A DNA stretch of 64,000 nt. Origin: DASSBQ01 sp040981125 (lineage in GTDB: Bacteria > Nitrospirota > Nitrospiria > Nitrospirales > Nitrospiraceae). The number at the start of each line of letters is the position of its first letter. Position 1 is the first letter of the stretch. Positions 33,054-42,664 of this stretch are shown here, piece after piece. The notes under the pieces are model-generated. The model saw only the letters and a program-made list of their open reading frames with translations. It was not told the DNA's origin and did no database searches. The translations under genes were made by a program, and so were the position numbers. Where the stretch lies: assembly GCA_040981125.1 (NCBI GenBank), contig JANRMQ010000004.1:62001-126000 (forward strand), in the 5' to 3' direction.

Positions 33054-34075
33054 GGCGGCTTCGAATTCTTGTCCTGATGCATAAAGATCTTGTCCCTCCC
33101 GACCAGGTGAACGGGCAGGATCTGCAGACCGTCGAATGGAAAACCGAATACGACGTCGTGTCCACGCTCCGAAAATCGGGCCATGAAGTCATGGCGCTCG
33201 GCGTGAAGAGTGACCTGGAGGTCATCCGCGGAGCGGTGGAGCAGTGGAAACCGCACATTGCGTTTAACCTGCTTGAAGAATTCGACGGCGTGGCCGTGTA
33301 CGATCAGAACGTCGTGTCCTATCTCGAGTTGCTTCGCGTGCCGTACACGGGCTGCAATCCCCGCGGCCTCATGCTGGCGCGCGATAAGGCCTTGTCCAAG
33401 CAAGTCATGTCCTATCATCGCATTCCCTATCCCGATTTCATGGTGGTGTCGCCCCATCGCATGGTGCGGCGGCCCAAGTGGCTGACGTTTCCGCTCATTG
33501 TCAAATCGGTAAGCGAGGAAGCGTCCCTGGGTATTTCGCAGGCTTCGATTGTGGATGACGAAGACAAGTTGCGCGAGCGGGTCGCCTTCATCCATGACAG
33601 TGTGGGGACCGGCGCTCTCGTGGAACGGTATATCGAAGGGCGGGAGTTGTACGTGGGTGTCATGGGGAATGCCCACCTGCAAGTCTTGCCCGTATGGGAA
33701 CTGGTAATGGATCGCATGCCGGAGGACGCGAACCGCATCGCGACCGAGCGGGTCAAGTGGAGCCGGAAATATCAGGATAAGTATGGCATCCGATCAGGGG
33801 AAGCTGCCAATCTGCCGGAGGGCGCTGCAGAGAAGGTTCAGCATCTGGCCAAACGCGTGTATCGCGCGCTGGGCCTCAGCGGCTATGCCCGAGTCGATAT
33901 GCGGATGGACGCGAACGGGAATGTCTATGTCCTCGAAGCGAATCCGAACCCGCAGATCGCCGACGATGAGGATTTTGCGGAATCCGCGCTCAAGGCGAAT
34001 TACTCCTACAAGGACCTGCTGCAGGAATTGCTCCACATCGGGTTGCGGTGGCGGCCGGCCAAGGTCGTCGCGTAG
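33050..34075 (+). CDS. ATP-grasp ligase, D-Ala-D-Ala ligase-like
   Basis: 341 residues with the Ddl/ATP-grasp plan: an N-terminal domain with PHIAFNLLEEFDG, PYTGCNPRGLMLARDKALSK (ATP-grasp hinge), LIVKSVSEEASLGIS, VERYIEGRELYVGVMG, and the metal-binding end ARVDMRMDANGNVYVLEANPNPQI. True Ddl has different substrate-binding residues and sits with mur genes; this one is coupled by ATGA to a metallopeptidase. It therefore probably ligates a different amino acid or small peptide. The closest functional analogy is with RimK/Ddl-like peptide ligases. Confidence 0.8.
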   Translation: MRRLRILVLMHKDLVPPDQVNGQDLQTVEWKTEYDVVSTLRKSGHEVMALGVKSDLEVIRGAVEQWKPHIAFNLLEEFDGVAVYDQNVVSYLELLRVPYTGCNPRGLMLARDKALSKQVMSYHRIPYPDFMVVSPHRMVRRPKWLTFPLIVKSVSEEASLGISQASIVDDEDKLRERVAFIHDSVGTGALVERYIEGRELYVGVMGNAHLQVLPVWELVMDRMPEDANRIATERVKWSRKYQDKYGIRSGEAANLPEGAAEKVQHLAKRVYRALGLSGYARVDMRMDANGNVYVLEANPNPQIADDEDFAESALKANYSYKDLLQELLHIGLRWRPAKVVA

Positions 34076-34247
34076 TTGCCGGCGCGGCAGCCTCCACGTC
34101 CGTCACCTATTCCGTCATAATTCTCACGCGACAATGCCAGGTAGATTGGCTTGCCTGCGAAGGCAGCGCAGTGGGTCTTCGACCGAGGTTGTCAGTTGAT
34201 TCGCGCTGGTATATTCTCCGGCTCGAACCTGAGAGGATTGTCGGATC

Positions 34248-34724
34248 ATGACTCCTGAAGAAGCAGCACAGGCCTTGTACGCGGTGATGCCGAAAGCGAT
34301 TTCACGGGCGCTCCTCGAAGAATATGGGATTGAGGCGACGGAGGCCCAGGCCCGCGACCTCACCAAAGAAGTGCTGGCACTCAATCTCTATTGGATTCGC
34401 GCGGCGATCGACGCGCATATTCCGCGCCAGTACCGCACGGTGCTGTTCGACCGGTTGGTCGAACTCATCCAGCAGGATTGGGACGCCTTTCATCAGCCGG
34501 ATCGGCCCTGCGCGGACTGTCTGGCGGAATTCCATGAGCGGGAGGCGGTGTATCGACCGATCGGAAATGAGCCGGGTGGTGATCTTGCCGTTGCAAGAGA
34601 AGCCGGTACGATCCTGGAGGACCAGGCAACTGTGTCGGCCGAGGATCGCACCAAAGTGCTCGCGTTCTTGCTGGATCATATGCCGCTGGATCGCTATGGG
34701 GAGATTCTCGGCGCTGAACGATGA
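34248..34724 (+). CDS. Hypothetical helical protein
   Basis: 158 residues, no signal peptide or membrane segment. The first about 75 residues look helical (EEAAQALYAVMPKAISRALLEEY...), then CADCLAEFHERE contains a lone CxxC. It is 172 bases after the ATP-grasp gene in the same direction, with no visible terminator. No family recognised. Length and composition suggest a real gene. Confidence 0.6.
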   Translation: MTPEEAAQALYAVMPKAISRALLEEYGIEATEAQARDLTKEVLALNLYWIRAAIDAHIPRQYRTVLFDRLVELIQQDWDAFHQPDRPCADCLAEFHEREAVYRPIGNEPGGDLAVAREAGTILEDQATVSAEDRTKVLAFLLDHMPLDRYGEILGAER

Positions 34725-34757
34725 CGGCTCCTTGTTTCGCTGTTGCCCGGAATCGAG

Positions 34758-35363
34758 TCACAGATAGCGTCGTGACTGGACCTTGCCTTCCGAATCCAAT
34801 TCGTACGAGAGCGGCGCTCCGGTCGGAATGTTCAACTCCAGCACCTGTTCTCTCGTGAGTTGATCCAACTGCATCACCAACGCCCGAAGACTGTTGCCGT
34901 GGGCGGCGATGATGATGGTTTCGCCTTTCGTCAGGAAGGGTTGAATGCGGGTGTCGTAATAAGGCAGGACGCGCTCGGCCGTGTCTTTCAGGCTTTCTCC
35001 CCCCGGCGGCCGCACATCGAAGCTTCTTCGCCAGATCTTGACCTGTTCGTCGCCGAACTTCTTTGCCGTCTCGGCCTTATTCAGTCCTTGCAGCTCCCCG
35101 TACATGCGTTCGTTGAGCGCTTTATCTTTTTCGACCGGGATCCCGGTCTGGCCCAGTATCTCGAGGACGAGGCGAAGCGTCTCGTTGGCGCGAGTGAGGA
35201 CGGATGTGAACGCGCGATCGAACCGGTACCCGCGAAGTTTCTCGCCGGCGGCTTTGGCTTCCTCAATTCCCTTGGGCGAGAGCGGGACGTCGACCCACCC
35301 GGTAAAGCGGTTTTCCAGATTCCATTGTGATTCCCCATGTCGCAGCAAAACCAGTCGGCTCAT
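34758..35363 (-). CDS. gpmA: 2,3-bisphosphoglycerate-dependent phosphoglycerate mutase
   Basis: Interconverts 3- and 2-phosphoglycerate. The RHGES motif holds the phosphorylated His9; ENRFTGWVDVPLSPKG, TSVLTRANET, ALNERMYGELQG and AAHGNSLRAL (second catalytic His) follow in family order. At 201 residues it is the short form, lacking the insertion of the about 250-residue E. coli enzyme. GGAGGAAC gives a good ribosome site on the minus strand. Confidence 0.94.
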   Translation of the reverse strand: MSRLVLLRHGESQWNLENRFTGWVDVPLSPKGIEEAKAAGEKLRGYRFDRAFTSVLTRANETLRLVLEILGQTGIPVEKDKALNERMYGELQGLNKAETAKKFGDEQVKIWRRSFDVRPPGGESLKDTAERVLPYYDTRIQPFLTKGETIIIAAHGNSLRALVMQLDQLTREQVLELNIPTGAPLSYELDSEGKVQSRRYL

Positions 35364-35532
35364 GTCGTTCCTCCAAGGTCAATCGTCCAAGGCCTGCCCT
35401 AGCATACGCGATTGCCCATTCAGGCTGTCAACCGATGGAGGCCGAGCGCGGACGACGGATCTACTTTGCGGCGTGCGGCCCATGCCTCCTGCGTCACGCA
35501 TGACTTGCATCCAAGGCCGGCGCGCCGGTACG

Positions 35533-36426
35533 ATGCCGCACATTCGGCGTCATTTACCCGTGGAACACAACCAACCAACGTCCGCTGCTTCACAATGGTC
35601 CAGCCGCGCATCGGATGTATTCCGCGCATGGTGGCTGCATATGGGCGAACGCCTGCAAGTCCACGAGAAAATGCAGGCATTTTTTCAGCGGGCGGTGGGT
35701 TCGGAGTCGGTCCTGGAACGAGCGTACCAGCTCGGCGGGCAGATCGATTACATTTTGTTCGTGATCGTGCGGTATTGGGTTCCTGTGGTCCTGCCGCCGC
35801 CCGGACGCGAGCGTTTGACGAAGAACGATGCTGATTATTGGCTGGAGTCGGAGCAAGTCCTCAAAGCCGCCGTCATCCGACTGCGGGAACTGAAGCCGCT
35901 CATCGAATTGCTGACCGCTCCGAATCCGTTGGTAGGGGGGCAGGGAATCGCCGGTTCGCCGGCCGCTCCGATCGTGGAAGTGGAGTTGGCGACCATGCTG
36001 GAAGGGATTGCGGAAGTGGCGGGCAGCTATGGAGGCCCGGACTACACCTCGGTCGTGAAAAGCTTTGATCCGGTTCCGCTCCGCCAAACCCAGCCTTTCA
36101 AGCATAACAAGAAGAACAGCGCCGAGTTATGGGTCGTCTTTCTGTTGCGCGAACATTTTCGCAGCGTGGGATTGGGCAAGGACCGGTACTGGCCGCTGGT
36201 CGCCGGGCTCTGCGCCGCCGCGGGCATCACGCAGGCGACAGGCGCGCCGTATGGAGCGGATGAACTGAAGTCGTGGTGGCAGAAAAATTGGCCGCGGACC
36301 TATAACCAACTGGAGCAGACACAATCCACCCCGGAATTGAGCGGGGTGGCTTCCGAACAGGATTTTTCCTGGTTCATTGCCTGGATTCAATGGCAACGCA
36401 CGCAGATGCCGCTGCCGCCGGAATAA
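35533..36426 (+). CDS. Conserved-looking hypothetical protein
   Basis: About 297 residues from ATG 35533; ATG 35641 would give 261 but cut into a Trp-rich helical stretch (VFRAWWLHMGERLQVHEK) that looks integral. The frame is open upstream over the gpmA start, so the true start is uncertain. Soluble and Trp-rich, ending WFIAWIQWQRTQMPLPPE. No family recognised. It is divergent from gpmA, so the 170 bases between them should hold promoters. Confidence 0.55.
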   Translation: MPHIRRHLPVEHNQPTSAASQWSSRASDVFRAWWLHMGERLQVHEKMQAFFQRAVGSESVLERAYQLGGQIDYILFVIVRYWVPVVLPPPGRERLTKNDADYWLESEQVLKAAVIRLRELKPLIELLTAPNPLVGGQGIAGSPAAPIVEVELATMLEGIAEVAGSYGGPDYTSVVKSFDPVPLRQTQPFKHNKKNSAELWVVFLLREHFRSVGLGKDRYWPLVAGLCAAAGITQATGAPYGADELKSWWQKNWPRTYNQLEQTQSTPELSGVASEQDFSWFIAWIQWQRTQMPLPPE

Positions 36427-36584
36427 TTCGTGACTCGGTCTGGTAATGATCAGGACTATCCCGGTGCCCTGTATACCTGTATAAAAGAGAGGTCCTGCTC
36501 TATCGAACTCGCCGGGATGGACTTCACAACAAGAGCCGCCATTTCGGTACTACTCAAGTACTATCTGAGAATAGTGGCGGTCTT

Positions 36585-37220
36585 TCAAACGGGCATGACG
36601 GCGGCAGGTTTCACTTTCGGACGCTCGTGGCCGGATTCTCCGGGCGCGCCTTCCTTGAAAATCGTGATGACCATCGCCACTTTCAAAACCAGCAGTCCCA
36701 CGCCGACCCAAACGACGTAGGGCTGGACTCCTCCGAGTTCACCCAATATTCGCCGGCGGTCTTCGGTGTCCGGGAGGCGCTGATTCTTGATCGTATCCAC
36801 CTGCTCCTTGACGTGCCAGAAGTAGATGTAGTTGGCGCTCACGCCGGCCATGAGGCGCCAGACGATGTCTGCGGACAGGTCCTGCGTCAAATAGAATGCA
36901 ATGACCGGCCCGATGGCATAGATCATCGCGTAGACATACATTTTTCGATAGAGAAACCAGAGGAAGGGCTCAAAAATAAACGCGGGCCAGTGCCAGCTGA
37001 AGGCGAATCGAGGTCCGGCCGGCGTCGAAAACTTCTTGAATGTCTCCAGATAGCGATCGGCATTGGGCCCGATAAATCCCCGCCACAGTTCCTGTTCCGT
37101 CAGCGGGCCGGGAGGAGCCGGAGTCGAAAGCTGCTCTTGCTGGTCCAAGGCGGTTCCACATTGGTGGCAGAATTTCGCCTCGTCGCTGTTCTGCTGTCGG
37201 CATTGCGCGCAGATTTTCAT
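36585..37220 (-). CDS. Zinc-ribbon plus DUF2628-like membrane protein
   Basis: 211 residues. The N-terminal zinc ribbon has C4xxC7 and C18xxC21 (KICAQCRQQ...KFCHQCG). A Pro-rich linker is followed by an RFAFSWHWPAFIFEPFLWFLYRKMY segment typical of DUF2628, about three hydrophobic helices (roughly 80-125 and 165-190), and a charged tail. It probably sits in the inner membrane with the ribbon in the cytoplasm. Function unknown. Divergent from argD. Confidence 0.75.
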   Translation of the reverse strand: MKICAQCRQQNSDEAKFCHQCGTALDQQEQLSTPAPPGPLTEQELWRGFIGPNADRYLETFKKFSTPAGPRFAFSWHWPAFIFEPFLWFLYRKMYVYAMIYAIGPVIAFYLTQDLSADIVWRLMAGVSANYIYFWHVKEQVDTIKNQRLPDTEDRRRILGELGGVQPYVVWVGVGLLVLKVAMVITIFKEGAPGESGHERPKVKPAAVMPV

Positions 37221-37383
37221 ACGTTACACCTTATCCCATCCGCCATGACTTCACGTCAAGCAATCCGGGCGAAGATCGATTCGTTGTGCCTGAAGATTCG
37301 CTCGAAATCGGTCCCGAAATGCTTGTATTGCGCTCAGAATCTCCCTATGCTAGCTTCGCGAATTCACATCTGAATGGTGGGCC

Positions 37384-38589
37384 ATGTTGACGGAAGAATT
37401 ACGGCGGCAAGCCGATTTGTATCTGATGAACACGTACCAGCGACAACCTATTTCCATCGCACGAGGCCGCGGCTCGCGCGTCTATGATTTGGAGGGACGG
37501 GAGTACATTGATTTCGTCGGCGGGATCGCGGTGAACATTCTCGGCCACGGCCATCCCGATTTGATCATCGCCCTTCAGAAACAAATGATGCATCTCATTC
37601 ATGCATCGAATTTATATTTTACCGAACCACAGGTGCTACTGGCGCGGATGCTGGTGGATCATTCGTTCGCCGACAAGGTGTTTTTCTGCAATAGCGGCGC
37701 GGAGGCCAATGAAGCGGCGATCAAGCTGGCCAGGCGGTATGCGCATGAGAAATACGGCCAAGGTCGATATGAAATCATCACGATGAAGAATTCGTTTCAT
37801 GGCCGGACCATGGCGACCTTGACGGCCACCGGGCAGGAAAAGGTGCAGAAGGGATTTGAGCCCTTGGTTCCGGGATTTGTCTATGTCCCCTTCAATGACC
37901 TGGCGGCGCTGGAGGCCGCGGTTTCAGAAAAAACGGCGGCCGTATTGCTCGAGCCTATTCAAGCCGAGGGCGGCGTGCATGTGGCCGATCAGGCCTATTT
38001 AAAGGGAGTGCGGGATCTCTGCCGGCAACGGGATATTCTCTTGGTGTTTGACGAAGTGCAGACAGGCATGGGGCGCACCGGGACTCTGTTCGCCTATGAG
38101 CAAATGCAGGTCGAGCCGGATATTATGACTTTGGCCAAAGGCCTGGGCGGCGGCGTGCCCATCGGCGCCTGTCTGGCTAAGGAAGACGTGGCCCGCGCCT
38201 TCGTCCCAGGGTCGCATGCCTCGACATTCGGCGGGAATCCTCTCGCCTGCGCGGCCGGTCTTGCCGTGCTGCGCGTGTTGCTGGAAGGGAAGGTGCTGGA
38301 TCAGGCGAGACGAATCGGCGGCTATCTGCGAAAAGGGCTCGATGAATGCAAAGAGCGCCATCATCTTGTGAAAGAGGTGCGGGGCTTGGGACTTCTGCAA
38401 GGGATGGAGGTGGATATTGACGCCCGTACGGTGGTCGCCGATTGTTTGGCCCGAGGGCTGTTGATCAATTGCACCAGTGACCGGGTCTTGCGCGTGGTTC
38501 CTCCCTTGATCATTACCGAGCGCGATGTTGACCGATTGCTGGACGTGTTTGCGCAGGTCTTCGGCAAGCGGCCGGCGGCGCTCCATTAA
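37384..38589 (+). CDS. argD: Acetylornithine aminotransferase
   Basis: PLP enzyme converting N-acetylglutamate semialdehyde to N-acetylornithine. FVGGIAVNILGHGHP, FFCNSGAEANEAAIKLAR, FDEVQTGMGRTG and the PLP-lysine K252 in TLAKGLGGGVPIGA are all present; 401 residues is normal. First gene of an arginine block (argD-F-G-H) with short gaps. Some ArgD enzymes also act on diaminopimelate precursors, but a dapL gene is present further on. Confidence 0.94.
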   Translation: MLTEELRRQADLYLMNTYQRQPISIARGRGSRVYDLEGREYIDFVGGIAVNILGHGHPDLIIALQKQMMHLIHASNLYFTEPQVLLARMLVDHSFADKVFFCNSGAEANEAAIKLARRYAHEKYGQGRYEIITMKNSFHGRTMATLTATGQEKVQKGFEPLVPGFVYVPFNDLAALEAAVSEKTAAVLLEPIQAEGGVHVADQAYLKGVRDLCRQRDILLVFDEVQTGMGRTGTLFAYEQMQVEPDIMTLAKGLGGGVPIGACLAKEDVARAFVPGSHASTFGGNPLACAAGLAVLRVLLEGKVLDQARRIGGYLRKGLDECKERHHLVKEVRGLGLLQGMEVDIDARTVVADCLARGLLINCTSDRVLRVVPPLIITERDVDRLLDVFAQVFGKRPAALH

Positions 38590-38611
38590 TCGCACTGTGA
38601 AGCGGCGTACC

Positions 38612-39601
38612 ATGTTGCGGCGTCCTGCACGACGATCAGGCCGAAGCGCTCTGGGCAAGGATTTTTTGGAGCTGATGTCCGTTCCTCGCCAGGAGTTGAC
38701 CGGACTCCTGCGGTTGGCTGCTCAATTGAAACAGCAACGGCGCCGGGGAATGGTCCAGCGCCATCTGCAAGGGAAGATGCTGGGTCTCCTGTTTCAAAAG
38801 CCGTCCACGCGCACCAGGGTGTCGTTCGAGGCCGGCATGAATCAATTGGGTGGCCAGGCGATGGTTCTCCCCATGGCCGACATTCAATTGTCCCGGGGGG
38901 AAAGTGTGGCGGATACGGCCCGGGTGCTTTCGCGGTATCTGGACGGCCTCGTGATCCGGACATTCGACCATGCGATCGTGGAAGAATGGGCCCGGGAAGC
39001 GACGATCCCGGTCATCAACGGACTGACGGATTTGAGTCATCCCTGCCAGGCATTGTCCGATCTGTTGACGATCCAGGAAAAGAAACGTCGATTGCGCGGG
39101 GTTAAAATCGCCTATGTCGGGGATGGGAACAACGTCACGAACTCATTGATTGAGGCATCGGCCAAGATGGGCATGTCGATCGCGGTCGGCTGCCCGGCCG
39201 GTTATCTGCCCGATCAACACATCGTCGATTGGGCTCGCGCGGAAGCCCAGCAGACCGGGGCGACGGTTGAAATTCACCAGGACCCGCATGTGGCCGTGAA
39301 GGATGCCGATGTTGTGTATACCGATGTCTGGATCAGCATGGGACGTGAGCGCGAGCAGGCGCGGCGGCTCAAGACTCTGGCGCCCTACCAATTGAACGAG
39401 CGGCTCCTCAAGCGGGCGAAGCCGGACGCCATCGTCATGCATTGTTTGCCCGCCCACCGCGGCGAGGAGATCACGGCGGCGGTTCTGGACGGGCCGCAAT
39501 CGGTGATTCTGGATCAGGCGGAAAACCGCTTGCACGTTCAAAAGGCCGTTCTCGTGCGGCTGTTATCGAAGCCGAGGCAACAGGCCGCGTATCACAATTG
39601 A
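38612..39601 (+). CDS. argF: Ornithine carbamoyltransferase
   Basis: Makes citrulline from ornithine and carbamoyl phosphate. The carbamoyl-phosphate motif STRTR, DLSHPCQALSD, and the ornithine motif HCLPAHRGEE identify it. ATG 38612 (329 residues) gives a basic N-terminal extension of about 18 residues before the usual KDFLELMS opening; GTG 38597 is also possible. It follows argD by 22 bases and precedes argG by 12. Confidence 0.93.
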   Translation: MLRRPARRSGRSALGKDFLELMSVPRQELTGLLRLAAQLKQQRRRGMVQRHLQGKMLGLLFQKPSTRTRVSFEAGMNQLGGQAMVLPMADIQLSRGESVADTARVLSRYLDGLVIRTFDHAIVEEWAREATIPVINGLTDLSHPCQALSDLLTIQEKKRRLRGVKIAYVGDGNNVTNSLIEASAKMGMSIAVGCPAGYLPDQHIVDWARAEAQQTGATVEIHQDPHVAVKDADVVYTDVWISMGREREQARRLKTLAPYQLNERLLKRAKPDAIVMHCLPAHRGEEITAAVLDGPQSVILDQAENRLHVQKAVLVRLLSKPRQQAAYHN

Positions 39602-39613
39602 CAAGGGGATGAG

Positions 39614-40828
39614 ATGAATCGGTCTTCAATCAAGAAAGTCGTGCTGGCGTATTCGGGCGGACTCGACACGTCGGTGATTCTCAAATGGCTGCAGGAGACG
39701 TACGGATGCTCCGTCGTGGCCTTCTGCGCGGATCTCGGGCAAGGAGAGGATCTCAAGCCCATCAAGGCGAAAGCGAAGGCTTTGGGCGTCTCCAAAGTGT
39801 ATGTGGAGGATCTGCGCGAAGTGTTCGTCAAGGAGCATATCTTTCCCATGCTGCGGGGCAATGCCGTCTACGAGGGCAGTTACCTGCTCGGCACGTCGAT
39901 CGCCCGCCCGCTGATCGCGCGCCGTCAAATCGAAATCGCCGCCAAAGAAGGCGCCGATGCGGTTTCCCATGGATCGACCGGCAAAGGGAACGACCAGGTC
40001 CGATTTGAGTTGACCTATTTGGCGCTGGATCCGAAGGTGAAAATCATCGCGCCGTGGCGGGAATGGTCGTTGCGCTCCAGGCGGGAACTGATCGAGTATG
40101 CGCAACGACATGGCATTCCGATCACCGCAACCAAGGCCAAGCCTTACAGCATGGACATGAATCTCTTTCACGTCAGCTACGAGGGCGGCATCCTGGAAGA
40201 TCCGTGGGAAGCCCCGCCGGAAGAAATTTTCCACATGACGGTGTCGCCGGAACGAGCGCCGGCGAAGCCGCAGGAAATCGAAATCGAATACCATCAAGGA
40301 GATCCCGTCGCCGTGGACGGCAAGCGACTGCGTCCCGCCGCCCTGTTGGCCCATTTGAACAAGGTCGGCGGCGTGCACGGGGTGGGGCGTGTCGATCTGG
40401 TCGAGAATCGATATGTCGGCATGAAATCACGCGGAGTTTACGAAACTCCGGGCGGGACGATCCTGCATGCCGCGCACCGTGGCCTGGAATCCTTGACCAT
40501 GGATCGAGAAGTCCTGCATTTGCGGGACAGTCTCATTCCCCGCTACGCGGAGTTGATCTACTACGGCTACTGGTATGCGCCGGAACGAGAAATGCTGCAA
40601 CGGGCCCTGGATGAAGCGCAGCAGGATGTGACGGGAACGGTACGGGTAAAACTGTATAAAGGCGGCTGCACGGTCGTGGGGCGGAAGTCGTCACGCTCGC
40701 TCTACCGGCTGGATATGGCGACGTTCGAAGAAGATGAAGTCTATCGCCAGCAGGATGCGGAAGGATTTATCCGCTTGAACGCGCTTCGGTTGGCGATCCG
40801 GGCTCAGCGGAGAAAATCTCGATCCTGA
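39614..40828 (+). CDS. argG: Argininosuccinate synthase
   Basis: ATP-dependent condensation of citrulline and aspartate. The N-terminal PP-loop-like AYSGGLDTS is at about residues 12-20, then FCADLGQGEDL, EGSYLLGTSIARPLIA, HGSTGKGNDQVRFE and APWREWSLRSR. 404 residues is standard for the short (type 1) form. AAGGGGATG precedes the ATG. Its TGA overlaps the argH ATG by one base. Confidence 0.95.
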   Translation: MNRSSIKKVVLAYSGGLDTSVILKWLQETYGCSVVAFCADLGQGEDLKPIKAKAKALGVSKVYVEDLREVFVKEHIFPMLRGNAVYEGSYLLGTSIARPLIARRQIEIAAKEGADAVSHGSTGKGNDQVRFELTYLALDPKVKIIAPWREWSLRSRRELIEYAQRHGIPITATKAKPYSMDMNLFHVSYEGGILEDPWEAPPEEIFHMTVSPERAPAKPQEIEIEYHQGDPVAVDGKRLRPAALLAHLNKVGGVHGVGRVDLVENRYVGMKSRGVYETPGGTILHAAHRGLESLTMDREVLHLRDSLIPRYAELIYYGYWYAPEREMLQRALDEAQQDVTGTVRVKLYKGGCTVVGRKSSRSLYRLDMATFEEDEVYRQQDAEGFIRLNALRLAIRAQRRKSRS

Positions 40829-42294
40829 TGGCACGGGTGACCACACGCCGCCGGCCTCCCGCGAAGGCCACGGCCGATTCGCGAGCCGGCATCAGGGTGC
40901 ATGGTGCGGGCGGGCTTCCGGGGGGCAAAGCCTGGGCGGGGCGGTTTAGCGAACAGACCGACCGCTTGGTGGAGTCCTTCAGTTCGTCGTTGGCGTTTGA
41001 TCGCCGTCTGTATCCTTACGACATTCAGGGCAGCATGGCTCATTGCAAAGCGATGGAGCGCGCCGGCGTCTTTACGAGGCGCGAGGCGGGGGCATTGATA
41101 CGAGGCCTCAAAGCGGTGCATCGTGAACTCGATGAGGGACGGTTCCCCTTCGCGGCCGAGGATGAAGATATCCATATGGCCGTCGAACGCCGTCTCACGG
41201 AATTGATCGGCCCGCTTGGGGGAAAGCTTCACACCGGGCGAAGCAGGAATGACCAGGTTGCGCTGGATATCCGGTTGTATCTGCGCGATATGCTGGATCG
41301 GCTCGGTCAGGCGCTTATGAAATTTCAACGCGTGTTGCTGACGCAGGCGCGTGAACATCTCGACGTCGCCATGCCGGGCTATACGCATCTCCAGCGGGCC
41401 CAGCCGGTGCTGCTGGCCCACCACTTCCTCGCGTACGTGGACATGTTCACTCGAGATCGGGGGCGCCTGGATGATGCGCGGGCCCGCCTCAATGTCATGC
41501 CGCTCGGGTCGGGCGCGCTGGCCGGCACGAATTACGCGGTGGATCGGGAATACATCGCTCGGCTGCTCGGGTTTCCTGCCGTGACGCAGAACAGCCTGGA
41601 CGCAGTCTCCGATCGGGATTTCGTGGCGGAATCGCTGGGGGCGCTCTCGCTGATCATGATGCATCTGTCGCGCATGAGCGAGGAGTTGATCATGTGGGCT
41701 TCGCAGGAATTCCATTTCGTCGATCTTCCCGACGCCTATTGCACGGGCAGCAGCATGATGCCCCAGAAAAAGAATCCGGATGTCCCGGAGTTGATTCGTG
41801 GTAAAACGGGGCGGGTCTACGGCCATTTGGTCGGCGTACTGACGATGCTCAAAGGATTGCCGCTCAGTTACAACCGCGATCTTCAGGAAGACAAGGAAGC
41901 GCTCTTTGACGCGGTAGACACGACTCTGCAATCCGTCACATTGCTGACGGAACTGGCGCGACGGATGCGGATGAATCGGAAAGCGCTGGCGCAGGCCGCG
42001 TCGGGAGGGGCCATGTTGGCGACGGAGTTGGCCGACTATCTGGTGCTCAAGAGCGTTCCGTTTCGAGAAGCCCATTCCATAGCGGGAAGAGTTGTGCGAT
42101 CTTCTCTGGAGCAGGACCGTGATCTGGGGCGGATGACGCTGGAAGAATTGCAGGAATTTTCGAAACGATTTGAACGGGACGTGCTGGACCGCCTGACGGT
42201 CAGCGCGGCGATCGATCGTAAAGCACAGATCGGTGGAACATCCAGAAAACGGGTCGAAGCCCGGATACGGGCATTAGAGCGAACGTTGTCGTAA
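40828..42294 (+). CDS. argH: Argininosuccinate lyase
   Basis: Splits argininosuccinate into arginine and fumarate. Fumarase/lyase signatures: HTGRSRNDQVALDIRLYLR, HLQRAQPVLLAHH, and the flexible loop GSSMMPQKKNPDVPELIRGK with the catalytic Ser. From ATG 40828 there is an about 35-residue basic extension (VTTRRRPPAKATADSRAG...) before the usual start GGKAWAGRFSE; the one-base overlap with argG supports this start. Length 488 versus about 460 normally. Confidence 0.94.
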   Translation: MARVTTRRRPPAKATADSRAGIRVHGAGGLPGGKAWAGRFSEQTDRLVESFSSSLAFDRRLYPYDIQGSMAHCKAMERAGVFTRREAGALIRGLKAVHRELDEGRFPFAAEDEDIHMAVERRLTELIGPLGGKLHTGRSRNDQVALDIRLYLRDMLDRLGQALMKFQRVLLTQAREHLDVAMPGYTHLQRAQPVLLAHHFLAYVDMFTRDRGRLDDARARLNVMPLGSGALAGTNYAVDREYIARLLGFPAVTQNSLDAVSDRDFVAESLGALSLIMMHLSRMSEELIMWASQEFHFVDLPDAYCTGSSMMPQKKNPDVPELIRGKTGRVYGHLVGVLTMLKGLPLSYNRDLQEDKEALFDAVDTTLQSVTLLTELARRMRMNRKALAQAASGGAMLATELADYLVLKSVPFREAHSIAGRVVRSSLEQDRDLGRMTLEELQEFSKRFERDVLDRLTVSAAIDRKAQIGGTSRKRVEARIRALERTLS

Positions 42295-42295
42295 G

Positions 42296-42589
42296 ATGAT
42301 CCCTGACGGACGCGGGACAATGAACGCCGGGTTGGTTCTGCTGAGCGCCGCGGTGTGGTTGTCCGGCTGCGGCGTGGTCGGCGCCCCGGTCGCACCGGAG
42401 GATGTCGGCGTGGCCCCGATCATTGAGCGGCAAAAGAAGCGGGAACAGGATATGAAGAGGCGGGGCGTACCGGACTCGGACGGCCCCCCTCTCATGTATC
42501 CGGGGCTCACGGCCGGCGAGGGAGATGCAAGCCAGCCGACCGATGACCTTCCCGTGCCACCGTTGCAATCCGTGGGCACGAAACCGTAA
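42296..42589 (+). CDS. Small lipoprotein, possibly LptM-like
   Basis: A lipoprotein signal (GLVLLSAAVWLSGC) has the lipid-modified Cys25 in LSGC. The mature N-terminus CGVVGAPVAP echoes the CGxxGPLxxP pattern of LptM/YifL, the small outer-membrane lipoprotein that helps LptD fold; E. coli yifL also neighbours a diaminopimelate gene (dapF), and here lysA and dapA follow. The rest is hydrophilic and disordered. ATG 42296 or 42320 may be the start. The LptM identity is inference. Confidence 0.6.
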   Translation: MIPDGRGTMNAGLVLLSAAVWLSGCGVVGAPVAPEDVGVAPIIERQKKREQDMKRRGVPDSDGPPLMYPGLTAGEGDASQPTDDLPVPPLQSVGTKP

Positions 42590-42664
42590 CGCTGAAGTAC
42601 TTGGGCGGCGAAGAATGGCTCTTCATTGGACTCATCGTATTCAGGCCGAGAGGAGGACCCACAT

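Noticed and set aside
33050..34075. Annotation as true D-alanine-D-alanine ligase (ddl)
   Set aside because: ATP-grasp motifs are clear, but the context is a metallopeptidase rather than mur/fts genes and substrate residues cannot be confirmed, so only the family level is claimed.
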